Positions 7,538-14,095 of a stretch of 14,828 nucleotides of DNA are shown piece after piece. The stretch spans positions 1 through 14,828 of the forward strand of contig CALMQK010000255.1 in the NCBI GenBank assembly GCA_937872085.1. The letters run 5' to 3'. Numbering within the stretch: the stretch's first letter is position 1; each line of letters starts with the position of its first letter. The notes below the pieces were generated by a model. The model saw only the letters and a list, made by a program, of their open reading frames with translations. It was not told where the DNA came from and ran no database searches. The position numbers and the translations under genes were made by a program. Source of the DNA: an uncultured euryarchaeote (lineage in GTDB: Archaea; Thermoplasmatota; Thermoplasmata; UBA10834).

Positions 7538-10500
7538 TTCAAATCCTCCAGTTGAAGGCGCATGGCGACACCAAGGGAGAGCAGCTCATCAAGCAGCAGC
7601 TTGAACGCGTACGAGGTCTGCACTTGGTATATCTTCGAGTTGTTTCCGCAGACGGGGCATCTTAGGGTGCCTCGCCTATCCAATATGGCGATGTGCCCGC
7701 AGGCGGGGTTGCCGCACACGTACTGCAGCGTGCCATCGGACTCGTCGAGGAGCCTGTCCTTGATGACCATGGCCGCGCCGTGGCCTATAAGGCAGTCCCT
7801 CTCCATCTCACCGAACCTCAGGCCACCCTGCCTCGAGCGCCCCTCGGTCGGCTGTCTCGTGAGTATCTGGACCGGCCCCCTGCTCCTGACGTGTAGCTTC
7901 CCGGAGACCATGTGGTGCAGCTTCTGATAGTAGATGACGCCGATGAATATCTCGGCCTCGATCATCCTGCCCGTGATGCCGTCGTACATGATCTCGTTGC
8001 CGTTGTGCTTGAACCCGTTCTTGACGAGCGCGTCCCTGAGCGCCTCCTCCCTCTCGCCGCTGAAGGGCGTGCCGTCTATGAACCTGCCCTCCATCGACCC
8101 GACCTTGCCCCCGATCATCTCCAGGACGTGGGCGACGGTCATCCTCGATGGGATGGCGTGCGGGTTGATCAGTAGGTCCGGCGTGAGGCCGTCCTCGGTG
8201 AACGGCATGTCCTCTTGCGGAACCAGCAGGCCGATGACCCCTTTCTGCCCGTGCCTGGAAGCGAACTTGTCCCCGAGCTCGGGGACCCTCTCGTCCCTGA
8301 CCTTGACCTTGACAAGCCTCGAGCCGTTCTCCGACTCCGTGAGCATGACGTTGTCCACCCAGCCGCTCTCGCCTGGCCTGACCGTGACGGACGTCTCGCG
8401 CCTCTTCTGAGGCGTTAGGAAGTCTGCCTCCTCCTCGAGGAATCTCGGGGGTGAGGTCTTGCCTATCAAGACGTCGCCGCCGTTCACCGCAGTCTCGGGG
8501 CTGATGAGTCCGTCCTCGCCCAGGCTACTGTAGGAGAGATCGGCTCTCGCTCCCCTGACATCAGGGCTGGGTATCTCGAAGTGGTCCTCTTGGCCGCCGG
8601 GGTACCTGCGCTCCTCCGCGCGGTAGGTCCTCATGAAAGTCGACCTGCCGAGGCCCCTGTCGACCGCGGCCTTGCTCATGACGACCGCATCTTCCATGTT
8701 ATACCCGCTGTATGAGATGATCGCGACGACGAAGTTCTGGCCAGCAGGCCTCTTGTTGAAGTAGACGAAGTCCATCGACTTGGTCGTCACGAGCGGCTTC
8801 TCTGGATAGTGCAGCAAGTGGCTCCTAGTGTCTGGCCTCAGCCTGTAGTTGGACGAGCTCAGGCCCAGGGATTGCTTCGCCATCCCGGACCCCATCGTGA
8901 CCCTCGGGCTGGAGTTGTGCTCGGGGTATGGGACCAGCCCGGAACAGCATCCCAGGACGACCATCGGGTCGATCTCCAGGTGCGTGTGCTCGTCAGAGAG
9001 CAGCGACTCGACATGCATCGCGCCACCGCAGGCCTTGCATTCCAGGGATATCTTGCCCTCGTCTCCCGGGTTCTTCCATTCTACATCTATCTCAGATAGG
9101 AACTTGCCGCAGTGCTCGCACTTCTGTGGCGTCTTGAAGGCGGTGACCCCGACCCAGGTGTCCTCTTCCTCCTCGGCATCGATCCATTCGACCACGCCCT
9201 CCCTGATGATGTCCGACCATTGCACCTTCTGCGCGCGTATGTCCTCGACATGCTTGTGCGTCATCAGCGTCTTGCCGTGGCGGACGACGAGAAGTGGCCT
9301 TCGCAGCCTGCCCTCGTCGCAGTTGATGATGATCTCGTTCATGTTGTCATCGAAGCGGACGTTCACCTCGTGCGACAGCAGTCCAGAGCGCCTCCTCTGG
9401 CGTATCTCCTCGACGAGCTCTTTCGGCTTGTCGTGCAGGCCGATCAGGTCACCGTTGACATACACCCTGGTCTCGGTGGTCTGCTGCTCCCCGACCTCCT
9501 TCACGCCTAGGTCCTTGAGCAGCCAGATGACCTCCTTCTCGTCATAGCCCTCGGACACGTCGATGACCAGCGCTGCGTTCTTGACAAGGCCGCAGTTCTG
9601 ACCTTCGGGGGTCTCGTTGGGACATAGCCTGCCCCATTGAGTCGGGTGCAGGTCCCTCGCCTCGAAGTGAGGCTGGCTCCTTGTAAGTGGAGACGTGACT
9701 CTCCTCAAGTGCGATAGAGCGCTCATGTTGGACGTGCGGTCCAGGAGCTGCGAGACTCCCGCTCTTCCGCCCACCCAGTTTCCCGTCGCGAACGCGTGGA
9801 GCAACCTGTGTGTGAGCAGGTCCGGCCTGATCGCGGACGATATCTTGAGTCCCTTCTTGCGCGTGTAGCCGCGCTCGAGCTGGTACTTCAGGTCCTTGAT
9901 CAAGTTTGTGAACGCGACCCTGAACAGGTCCTCCATCAGGTCGCCTGCGAGCTTCAGCCTCTTGTTGGCGTAGTGGTCCTTGTCGTCCTCCTTCCTGTGG
10001 CCTAGCTCCAATTCGAGGATCGTTCTTGCGACTCTTCCCAGGAAGATGGACTTCTTCAGCCTCACGTCCGAGGTGTCGCCCAAGTGCGGCAGGAGCGACC
10101 TGTCGATGATGCTCTCGACCTTCTTCGCCCTGTACTCCTTCGCCTGGCCAGTCGCGAACTTACGCTCCAGGAAGAGGATGGCGTCCTCCGTCGTGTAGAT
10201 GCCGTTCGGCGGGTAGAGCTTCTTGTTCTGGCACTCCTCGATGTTCGCATAGACGATGTTCGCCATCTGCGGGTCGGAGACGATCGCCTTGTAGATCGCC
10301 TCGTCGCTCTCCATTCCGAGTGCCTTCATCAGGATTATGAGTGGGATCTGTCCCGACGCTGCTGGAACTGAGACGACCAATATGCCGTCCTTCTTCTTCT
10401 CCATAAGCGTGAGCGCCCTGTAGCCTTCCTTCTGTGAGAACACTTTGGCGACATGCAGACTGGTGCCGTAGCGTTCGTTCAGCTCGACCATGACCCTGTT

Positions 10501-11124
10501 CGGTGCGAGGTCCTCGAGCGTTATGAGCGCCCTCTCCGTCCCGCCGATTATGAAGTATCCTCCGGGGTCGCACAGGTCCTCGCCAGCGTCGACGAGGAAC
10601 TTATCCAGCTCCTCCGCGCTCGGCTCCCGGTCCATCTCGATGTTGTCTCCGTGGAGGTTGCACTTCTTGGACTTGATCATGATGGGCATGTCACCGATGC
10701 GTACTTTCTCCGCCTCTTTCTCGATGCCATCCTCGACCATTGTGAACTCGAGCCATATCGGCGCGGAATAGTTCAGGTTCCTCAGGCGGGCCTCCATCGG
10801 GAACAGGTCGTGCGTGGCGCCATTGGCTTCCTTGATGATCGGCCTCTGGACGGAGATCGTGGGCCTGGCGTTCGGGTCGATCTGCCCAGTCTTCTCGTTC
10901 CTCTTGCGGCCGATGTGGATCTCGATGATCTTCCCCTCGGTCCTGTCCGGGTCGAGCTTGATGATGCCCCTCTCGGCCTCGTCCGGCGAAGACCTGACGT
11001 TGTCCACTATCTTCTGCATCCTGCTGTTCGGGTGGTCTATGGTCGGCAGGAAATCGTCATACGACGCGACGTGATGATTAACAATACTTCTTTCCCTGAA
11101 ATAGGATTCAACCAATTCTCTCAA
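7534..11124 (-). CDS. rpoB: DNA-directed RNA polymerase subunit B (fused B''/B')
   Basis: This is the second-largest RNA polymerase subunit, here a single 1196-residue chain rather than the B''+B' pair of many methanogens and haloarchaea. Visible hallmarks are a middle zinc site (CEHC near 668 with CKACGG near 697), the active-centre segment SGYNMEDAVVMSK (near 802-814), the nucleotide-contacting GDKFASRHGQKG block (near 951-962) followed by NPHAIPSRMT, and the C-terminal zinc ribbon CGNPAC...CPVC (near 1137-1158). The start is TTG at 11124 (MRELVESYF), supported by GGGGGTGA five bases upstream, which includes the rpoH stop codon. The downstream end overlaps rpoA1 by four bases. A fused B is one reason to favour a Thermoplasmata-like host. 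Confidence 0.98.
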   Translation of the reverse strand: MRELVESYFRERSIVNHHVASYDDFLPTIDHPNSRMQKIVDNVRSSPDEAERGIIKLDPDRTEGKIIEIHIGRKRNEKTGQIDPNARPTISVQRPIIKEANGATHDLFPMEARLRNLNYSAPIWLEFTMVEDGIEKEAEKVRIGDMPIMIKSKKCNLHGDNIEMDREPSAEELDKFLVDAGEDLCDPGGYFIIGGTERALITLEDLAPNRVMVELNERYGTSLHVAKVFSQKEGYRALTLMEKKKDGILVVSVPAASGQIPLIILMKALGMESDEAIYKAIVSDPQMANIVYANIEECQNKKLYPPNGIYTTEDAILFLERKFATGQAKEYRAKKVESIIDRSLLPHLGDTSDVRLKKSIFLGRVARTILELELGHRKEDDKDHYANKRLKLAGDLMEDLFRVAFTNLIKDLKYQLERGYTRKKGLKISSAIRPDLLTHRLLHAFATGNWVGGRAGVSQLLDRTSNMSALSHLRRVTSPLTRSQPHFEARDLHPTQWGRLCPNETPEGQNCGLVKNAALVIDVSEGYDEKEVIWLLKDLGVKEVGEQQTTETRVYVNGDLIGLHDKPKELVEEIRQRRRSGLLSHEVNVRFDDNMNEIIINCDEGRLRRPLLVVRHGKTLMTHKHVEDIRAQKVQWSDIIREGVVEWIDAEEEEDTWVGVTAFKTPQKCEHCGKFLSEIDVEWKNPGDEGKISLECKACGGAMHVESLLSDEHTHLEIDPMVVLGCCSGLVPYPEHNSSPRVTMGSGMAKQSLGLSSSNYRLRPDTRSHLLHYPEKPLVTTKSMDFVYFNKRPAGQNFVVAIISYSGYNMEDAVVMSKAAVDRGLGRSTFMRTYRAEERRYPGGQEDHFEIPSPDVRGARADLSYSSLGEDGLISPETAVNGGDVLIGKTSPPRFLEEEADFLTPQKRRETSVTVRPGESGWVDNVMLTESENGSRLVKVKVRDERVPELGDKFASRHGQKGVIGLLVPQEDMPFTEDGLTPDLLINPHAIPSRMTVAHVLEMIGGKVGSMEGRFIDGTPFSGEREEALRDALVKNGFKHNGNEIMYDGITGRMIEAEIFIGVIYYQKLHHMVSGKLHVRSRGPVQILTRQPTEGRSRQGGLRFGEMERDCLIGHGAAMVIKDRLLDESDGTLQYVCGNPACGHIAILDRRGTLRCPVCGNNSKIYQVQTSYAFKLLLDELLSLGVAMRLQLEDLK

Positions 11125-11128
11125 GGCT

Positions 11129-11386
11129 TCACCCCCTAATTACCAGCCTGTAGCATACGGAGATACCGCTGGTGGCGCTTCTCCTCACTACCTTCACAAC
11201 CATTCCCTCTTCCACGGGCCCGGCGATGGCATCCAACGCGCGGATGCATGGGTCCGCCAATCTGATCTTAGGCAGCTGGTCCTTCGTCAGTTTCAGTTCT
11301 TTCAGGACCTTCTCGGCCTCCTTTTCCGGCAGGAGATGATGCTCGGGAACGAGCTCATGCTCCAAGACGTTAAATTCTTCGGCCAT
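11129..11386 (-). CDS. rpoH: DNA-directed RNA polymerase subunit H (Rpo5/RPB5-like)
   Basis: This is a small RNA polymerase jaw subunit, homologous to the C-terminal domain of eukaryotic RPB5. The 85-residue protein carries the family pattern ELVPEHHLLPEKEAEKVL, QLPKIRLADPCIRAL, and VVKVVRRSATSGISVCYRLV at the C-terminus. ATG at 11386 has GAGGTGA centred about 11 bases upstream. It is the first protein gene of the polymerase operon, 85 bases downstream of the tRNA-Lys gene on the same strand. No strong TATA box is seen in that gap, so it may share the tRNA promoter. The stop overlaps the rpoB ribosome binding site. Confidence 0.95.
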   Translation of the reverse strand: MAEEFNVLEHELVPEHHLLPEKEAEKVLKELKLTKDQLPKIRLADPCIRALDAIAGPVEEGMVVKVVRRSATSGISVCYRLVIRG

Positions 11387-11485
11387 CTCTGATTCACCTC
11401 AACAGCTCGGGGCTCTGCATTGAAAAGCTTCGTGTCCATGTGCATCCAGAGGCGCAGTTTGAGGCGCTCCGCGGGCCCGCGGGGA

Positions 11486-11515
11486 TTTTCGAGACTTGTC
11501 GGTTAGGCACAGTCA
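11486..11515 (-). other. tRNA-Lys T-loop intron (position 59/60), 30 nt
   Basis: Removing this segment joins CGGGG-TTCGAA to T-CCCCG and restores a 7-base T-loop and perfect T-stem. The boundaries fit a bulge-helix-bulge fold. The outer helix is the T-stem. The central helix is exon TTCG pairing with intron CGAA. The two 3-nt bulges are both AAT, cut after AA. The inner helix is GACT/AGTC with one extra T. Exact ends could shift by a base or two because the bulges are identical, but the total length removed is fixed at 30. Confidence 0.9.
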
Positions 11516-11554
11516 TTCGAACCCCGGGCCATCTGCTTAAAAGGCAGATGCTCT

Positions 11555-11593
11555 TTCTAGGGAGTCTTATACATCGAGAATGCATGAGATTCC
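11555..11593 (-). other. tRNA-Lys D-loop intron, about 39 nt
   Basis: Removing this segment joins GCTC-AGCTAGGTA to A-GAGC and restores a normal D-arm. Exon CTAGG pairs with intron CCTAG (5 bp), leaving bulges TAG (5' side) and AAA (3' side). An inner helix GAATC/GACTC has one A-C mismatch, then comes a small stem TGCAT/ATGTA with loop TCTCG. The motif is a relaxed bulge-helix-bulge: two exon bases (AG) lie opposite the 3' bulge. The 3' boundary could be one base later (40 nt). Confidence 0.87.
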
Positions 11594-11672
11594 TACCTAG
11601 CTGAGCTACGGGCCCTGGGCGACATGGATGGATTACCCTAGGCTGCATTAGCAGGCCGTGTAGGAACACCGC

Positions 11673-11690
11673 CTATATAATGGTTTCTCA
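11673..11690 (-). promoter_or_regulatory. TATA box and BRE for the tRNA-Lys/rpo operon
   Basis: On the minus strand the sequence is TGAGAAACCA followed by TTATATAG (11680-11673), a near-consensus archaeal BRE+TATA. It predicts transcription starting near 11650, leaving a leader of about 35 nt before the tRNA 5' end at 11615. It is the only strong minus-strand promoter I see upstream of rpoH. Confidence 0.7.
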
Positions 11691-11900
11691 TTTTACCACA
11701 TTTTTGTGACAATATCGGTTTTCTCGTGTTTCTATCCTAGATGTTATATTAATTTAACAAAATAAAACATGCGTTCCCTCGCAAAGTTTTTCAATCTTCC
11801 GTTTGCAGTGCCTCTGGCGAAACCATGCTCTGTGTCACATGTTCGAAAGTAACTTCCTAACGAAGATGTGCTTTCCGCTCGGATGGTGCGGGGTGCAGTA
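11691..11900. other. Non-coding spacer, A/T-rich in part
   Basis: This is most of the 331-base stretch without a gene between the tRNA and the zinc-ribbon gene. About 11690-11790 is much richer in A and T than the flanking genes. It contains a 16-base near-palindrome at 11743-11758 (GTTATATTAATTTAAC) that could be a TATA box or an operator. A 27-codon ATG frame at 11769-11852 follows it but has no recognisable similarity. I see no tRNA, C/D-box or riboswitch structure. Confidence 0.5.
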
Positions 11901-11908
11901 TTATATAG
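11901..11908 (+). promoter_or_regulatory. TATA box for the zinc-ribbon/aef1B pair
   Basis: TTATATAG lies 40-47 bases before the ATG at 11948 and predicts a transcription start near 11931, with a short leader that begins about at the GAGGT ribosome binding site (11931-11935). It is the same TATA octamer as the divergent tRNA/rpo promoter. Confidence 0.65.
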
Positions 11909-11947
11909 AAATAGTGTTTACCTCAGCCCCGAGGTCGAAGTCACTTG

Positions 11948-12115
11948 ATGAGCCAGGAAAAGATCTGCACATCATGCGGCATCCGCTTGGTCAGGAAGAC
12001 GGAGACGACTTTCCTATGCCCGAGCTGTGGGAAGGCCACCATCGGAAGGTGCATGAACTGTAGGGACCAGAGCGTGCACTACAAGTGCCCCGACTGCGGG
12101 TTCGTTGGACCTTGA
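11948..12115 (+). CDS. Small zinc-ribbon protein with four CxxC motifs
   Basis: This is a 55-residue protein with cysteine pairs at C7/C10, C24/C27, C35/C38 and C47/C50, each followed closely by G or a polar residue, enough for two zinc sites. It resembles the small archaeal zinc-ribbon proteins found next to elongation factor 1 beta (the haloarchaeal HVO_2753 type, from memory). Their role is not established; a nucleic-acid or ribosome-linked function is inference. The start is ATG 11948, with in-frame TTG at 11945 as an alternative; GAGGTCG lies upstream. The stop TGA is part of the GAGGTG ribosome binding site of aef1B, so the two are translationally linked. Confidence 0.9.
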   Translation: MSQEKICTSCGIRLVRKTETTFLCPSCGKATIGRCMNCRDQSVHYKCPDCGFVGP

Positions 12116-12124
12116 GGTGCTTTT

Positions 12125-12391
12125 TTGGGAGAAGTCGGGTTGCAGTACAGGATCCTACCTGAGGGTTTGGAGATCGACCTGGACGTCCTGCTTGCGAGTA
12201 TCAAGAAGTCGTTGCCAGCGGGCGCGAATCTCAGAGCTTCCGAACAGAAGCCGGTCGCCTATGGCCTGAAAGCGCTTCATATTCTCATCGTCATGGACGA
12301 CAAGAAGGGCGGTTCCGAGGTCGTGGAAGAGGCTTTGGGCAAGGTCCCTGGAGTGCAGAGCGTCGAGATGGTCGAGATAGGCCTGCTCTGA
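12125..12391 (+). CDS. aef1B: Translation elongation factor 1 beta (aEF-1B)
   Basis: This is the guanine-nucleotide exchange factor for aEF-1A, which reloads the tRNA-delivering elongation factor with GTP. The 88-residue protein matches the archaeal family length and pattern: an N-terminal strand (GLQYRILPEG), a central helix, then KPVAYGLKALHILIVMDDKKGG and the C-terminal VPGVQSVEMVEIGLL, a ferredoxin-like fold. The start is TTG at 12125, preceded by GAGGTG (12114-12119) with five bases between; the next in-frame starts would cut into the first strand. It is nine bases downstream of the zinc-ribbon gene and convergent with the malic enzyme gene, with 57 bases between stops. Confidence 0.95.
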   Translation: MGEVGLQYRILPEGLEIDLDVLLASIKKSLPAGANLRASEQKPVAYGLKALHILIVMDDKKGGSEVVEEALGKVPGVQSVEMVEIGLL

Positions 12392-12448
12392 ACATTCCAG
12401 AATCAAGAAGTGGAAGAGGTTTTGGGAAGGAGTTTGCCGGGCTCATGC

Positions 12449-13885
12449 CTAGGCTTTTGGGGGCGGCAGGATGAACCCGCCCTTCATCAGGTATTTCGTT
12501 TGATTCCTCGCCCGCCTGATGATGTTCTCCGCCTTCTCGTAGAGTGCTTGTCGGCTCATCTTCACCCTGGCGATACCCTCCTCGATCGCAGCCATGCCGA
12601 CGGCCGCAGCCTCTCTCGGGAAGACCTCCCATTCGTCCATCGTCGGGACGATGTAGTTCTCGTTGAGGCCGTTGTCCTCTGCCGTCTTCGCGATCTCATA
12701 GACCGCTGCCCTGCACATCGTGTCCGAGATGGTCTTCGCCCTCACGTCGAGCGTGCCCCTGAATATCCCAGGGAACCCGAGCGAGTTGTTGACCTGGTTC
12801 GGGAAGTCTGATCTGCCGGTCGCAACTACCTTCGCTCCTGCCTCCAGTGCCTCCCACGGCCAAATCTCGGGTATCGGGTTCGCAGTCGCGAACACTATGG
12901 CGTCATCCGCCATGCCCTTGATCCACTCCGGCTTGACCGTCCCGGGTCCCGGCTTCGAAGCGCAGACAACGATGTCCGCGCCCTTCATCGCGGCGTCCGG
13001 GCCTCCAGTCACCTGTTCCTTGTTGGAGTGCTCGGCCATGAACCACTTCTCCTTGTACTCGGCCTGCGTTTCCGTCCTGCCGAGATGCAATGTGCCTTTC
13101 GAATCGCACATGACCATGTTGGCGTACTTGTAACCGGAAATGGCCATGATCCTGGAGATAGCGATGTTGGCGGCGCCTGCCCCGATGAACGCGGCCTTCA
13201 TCTCCGCGGGCTTCTTGCCGACGACCTTCGCTGCGTTTATCGCACCCGCCGAGACGATCGTGCCCGTCCCTTGCTGGTCATCGTGCCACACGGGGATCTC
13301 GCACTCCGCCCTCAGCCTCTCGAGCACGTAGAAGCACTTCGGCTGAGAGATATCCTCGAGGTTGACCCCTCCCAAGGATGGCTGGAGTATCTTCACGGTC
13401 TCGATGATCTTCTCCGGGTCCTTTGTGCCGAGGCATAGAGGGAATGAGTCCACGCCGCCCAGATACTTGAACAACAGCGACTTGCCTTCCATCACCGGCA
13501 TACCAGCCTCCGGGCCGATGTCGCCCAATCCTAGCACCCTCGTCCCGTCGGAGATGACAGCGACCGTGTTCCATCTGTTCGTGTGGATGTATGACAGCTC
13601 CTTGTCTTTGTTGATCGCCTTGCACGGCTCCGCCACGCCAGGAGTGTACCATATCGCGAAGTCGTTGAAGTCGCGCACGACGCACTTCGGGACCACCTCG
13701 ATCTTGCCCTCGTAGAACGGATGATAGATCATTGCCAGCCTAGCTGGTTCGTACGCCTTCTTCAGAAGCTGATCCACGGAGATCTTCTCAAGGGGTTTCC
13801 CCATGACCTTCTTCGCGGGGGTCTTCTTCACGACCTTCACAGCTCTCTTCACTGGCTTTTTCGCAGGTTTGGATTTCTTTGGCAT
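12449..13885 (-). CDS. Malic enzyme, NAD(P)-dependent, short form with lysine-rich N-terminal tail
   Basis: It catalyses oxidative decarboxylation of malate to pyruvate and CO2 with NAD(P). The 478 residues contain a lysine-rich tail (1-31, 12 Lys and 1 Arg), then the malic domain: NDFAIWYTPGVAEPC with Tyr80, GDIGPEAGMPVMEGKSLLFK with Lys135, metal ligands VNLEDI (E177, D178) and HDDQQGT (202-207). The NAD-binding domain follows, with FIGAGAANIA (233-242), D261 at the end of the second strand (CDSKG, favouring NAD), ATANPIPEI and NNSLGFPG. There is no phosphotransacetylase-like C-terminal domain, so it is the short archaeal/Gram-positive type. ATG at 13885 is used; ATG at 13804 (residue 28) would remove most of the tail. 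Confidence 0.94.
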   Translation of the reverse strand: MPKKSKPAKKPVKRAVKVVKKTPAKKVMGKPLEKISVDQLLKKAYEPARLAMIYHPFYEGKIEVVPKCVVRDFNDFAIWYTPGVAEPCKAINKDKELSYIHTNRWNTVAVISDGTRVLGLGDIGPEAGMPVMEGKSLLFKYLGGVDSFPLCLGTKDPEKIIETVKILQPSLGGVNLEDISQPKCFYVLERLRAECEIPVWHDDQQGTGTIVSAGAINAAKVVGKKPAEMKAAFIGAGAANIAISRIMAISGYKYANMVMCDSKGTLHLGRTETQAEYKEKWFMAEHSNKEQVTGGPDAAMKGADIVVCASKPGPGTVKPEWIKGMADDAIVFATANPIPEIWPWEALEAGAKVVATGRSDFPNQVNNSLGFPGIFRGTLDVRAKTISDTMCRAAVYEIAKTAEDNGLNENYIVPTMDEWEVFPREAAAVGMAAIEEGIARVKMSRQALYEKAENIIRRARNQTKYLMKGGFILPPPKA

Positions 13886-14051
13886 TCGAATCTACCCCAA
13901 CATTTTCGTCGTATGTCGAAAGTCGTTGAACGGATTTCACGATTCAATCAACTTGACAGACGATTTGTGCAAGAACGGGGAAGGATTCTGCCGATTAATA
14001 GCTTGTCGTCGTACATTTTGGGCGCACGGCATGCCCGAAGAAGAACGGCAA
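13886..14051. other. Divergent intergenic region between malic enzyme and radical SAM genes
   Basis: I see no gene or RNA structure here. The palindrome GGCATGCC at 14027-14034 sits within a short GGGC...GCCC inverted repeat (about 14020-14036) that could be a protein-binding site or chance. I see no convincing TATA box for the malic enzyme gene on the minus strand. Confidence 0.35.
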
Positions 14052-14070
14052 CGAAAAATGAACATATTAA
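14052..14070 (+). promoter_or_regulatory. Putative BRE/TATA for the terminal radical SAM gene
   Basis: CGAAAAA at 14052-14058 resembles a BRE and ACATATTAA at 14062-14070 a TATA box. The predicted transcription start is near 14092, which would make the mRNA essentially leaderless from ATG 14096 and exclude ATG 14075 from the transcript. Confidence 0.5.
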
Positions 14071-14095
14071 CCGTATGAAACGATTCACTACGCCG

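Larger units (their letters stand above)
11472..11615 (-). tRNA. tRNA-Lys(UUU) with D-loop and T-loop introns
   Basis: On the minus strand the gene reads GGGCCCG (acceptor), TA, GCTC (D-stem), a D-loop interrupted by ~39 nt, GAGC, A, then TCTGC-CTTTTAA-GCAGA (anticodon arm, TTT at 11541-11539). TGGCC (variable loop), CGGGG (T-stem) and TTCGAA follow, then a 30-nt insert, T, CCCCG, CGGGCCC and discriminator G73. All stems pair perfectly once the inserts are removed, giving 75 nt. The conserved U8, A14, G15-C48, G18G19, U54U55C56 and A58 are present. No CCA is encoded, as is common in archaea. There is no intron at the usual 37/38 site. The acceptor GGGCCCG and G73 match archaeal tRNA-Lys. A strong TATA box lies upstream at 11680-11673. 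Confidence 0.96.

Noticed and set aside
10453..11139. 228-codon plus-strand open frame
   Set aside because: It is antisense to the 5' part of rpoB, with low-complexity Val/Leu/Asp composition typical of a shadow frame.
11472..11615. tRNA-Lys locus as a decayed pseudogene
   Set aside because: All stems are perfect and all conserved positions present once two inserts are removed, and both inserts have splice-motif pairing; decay would not keep this.
11394..11669. 91-codon minus-strand open frame upstream of rpoH
   Set aside because: It lies across the whole tRNA-Lys gene and its introns and has no recognisable similarity; the tRNA explains the sequence.
11944..11951. TTGATGA-like C box suggesting a C/D-box small RNA
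   Set aside because: It coincides with the start codon of the zinc-ribbon gene, and no D box (CTGA) with suitable spacing was seen.
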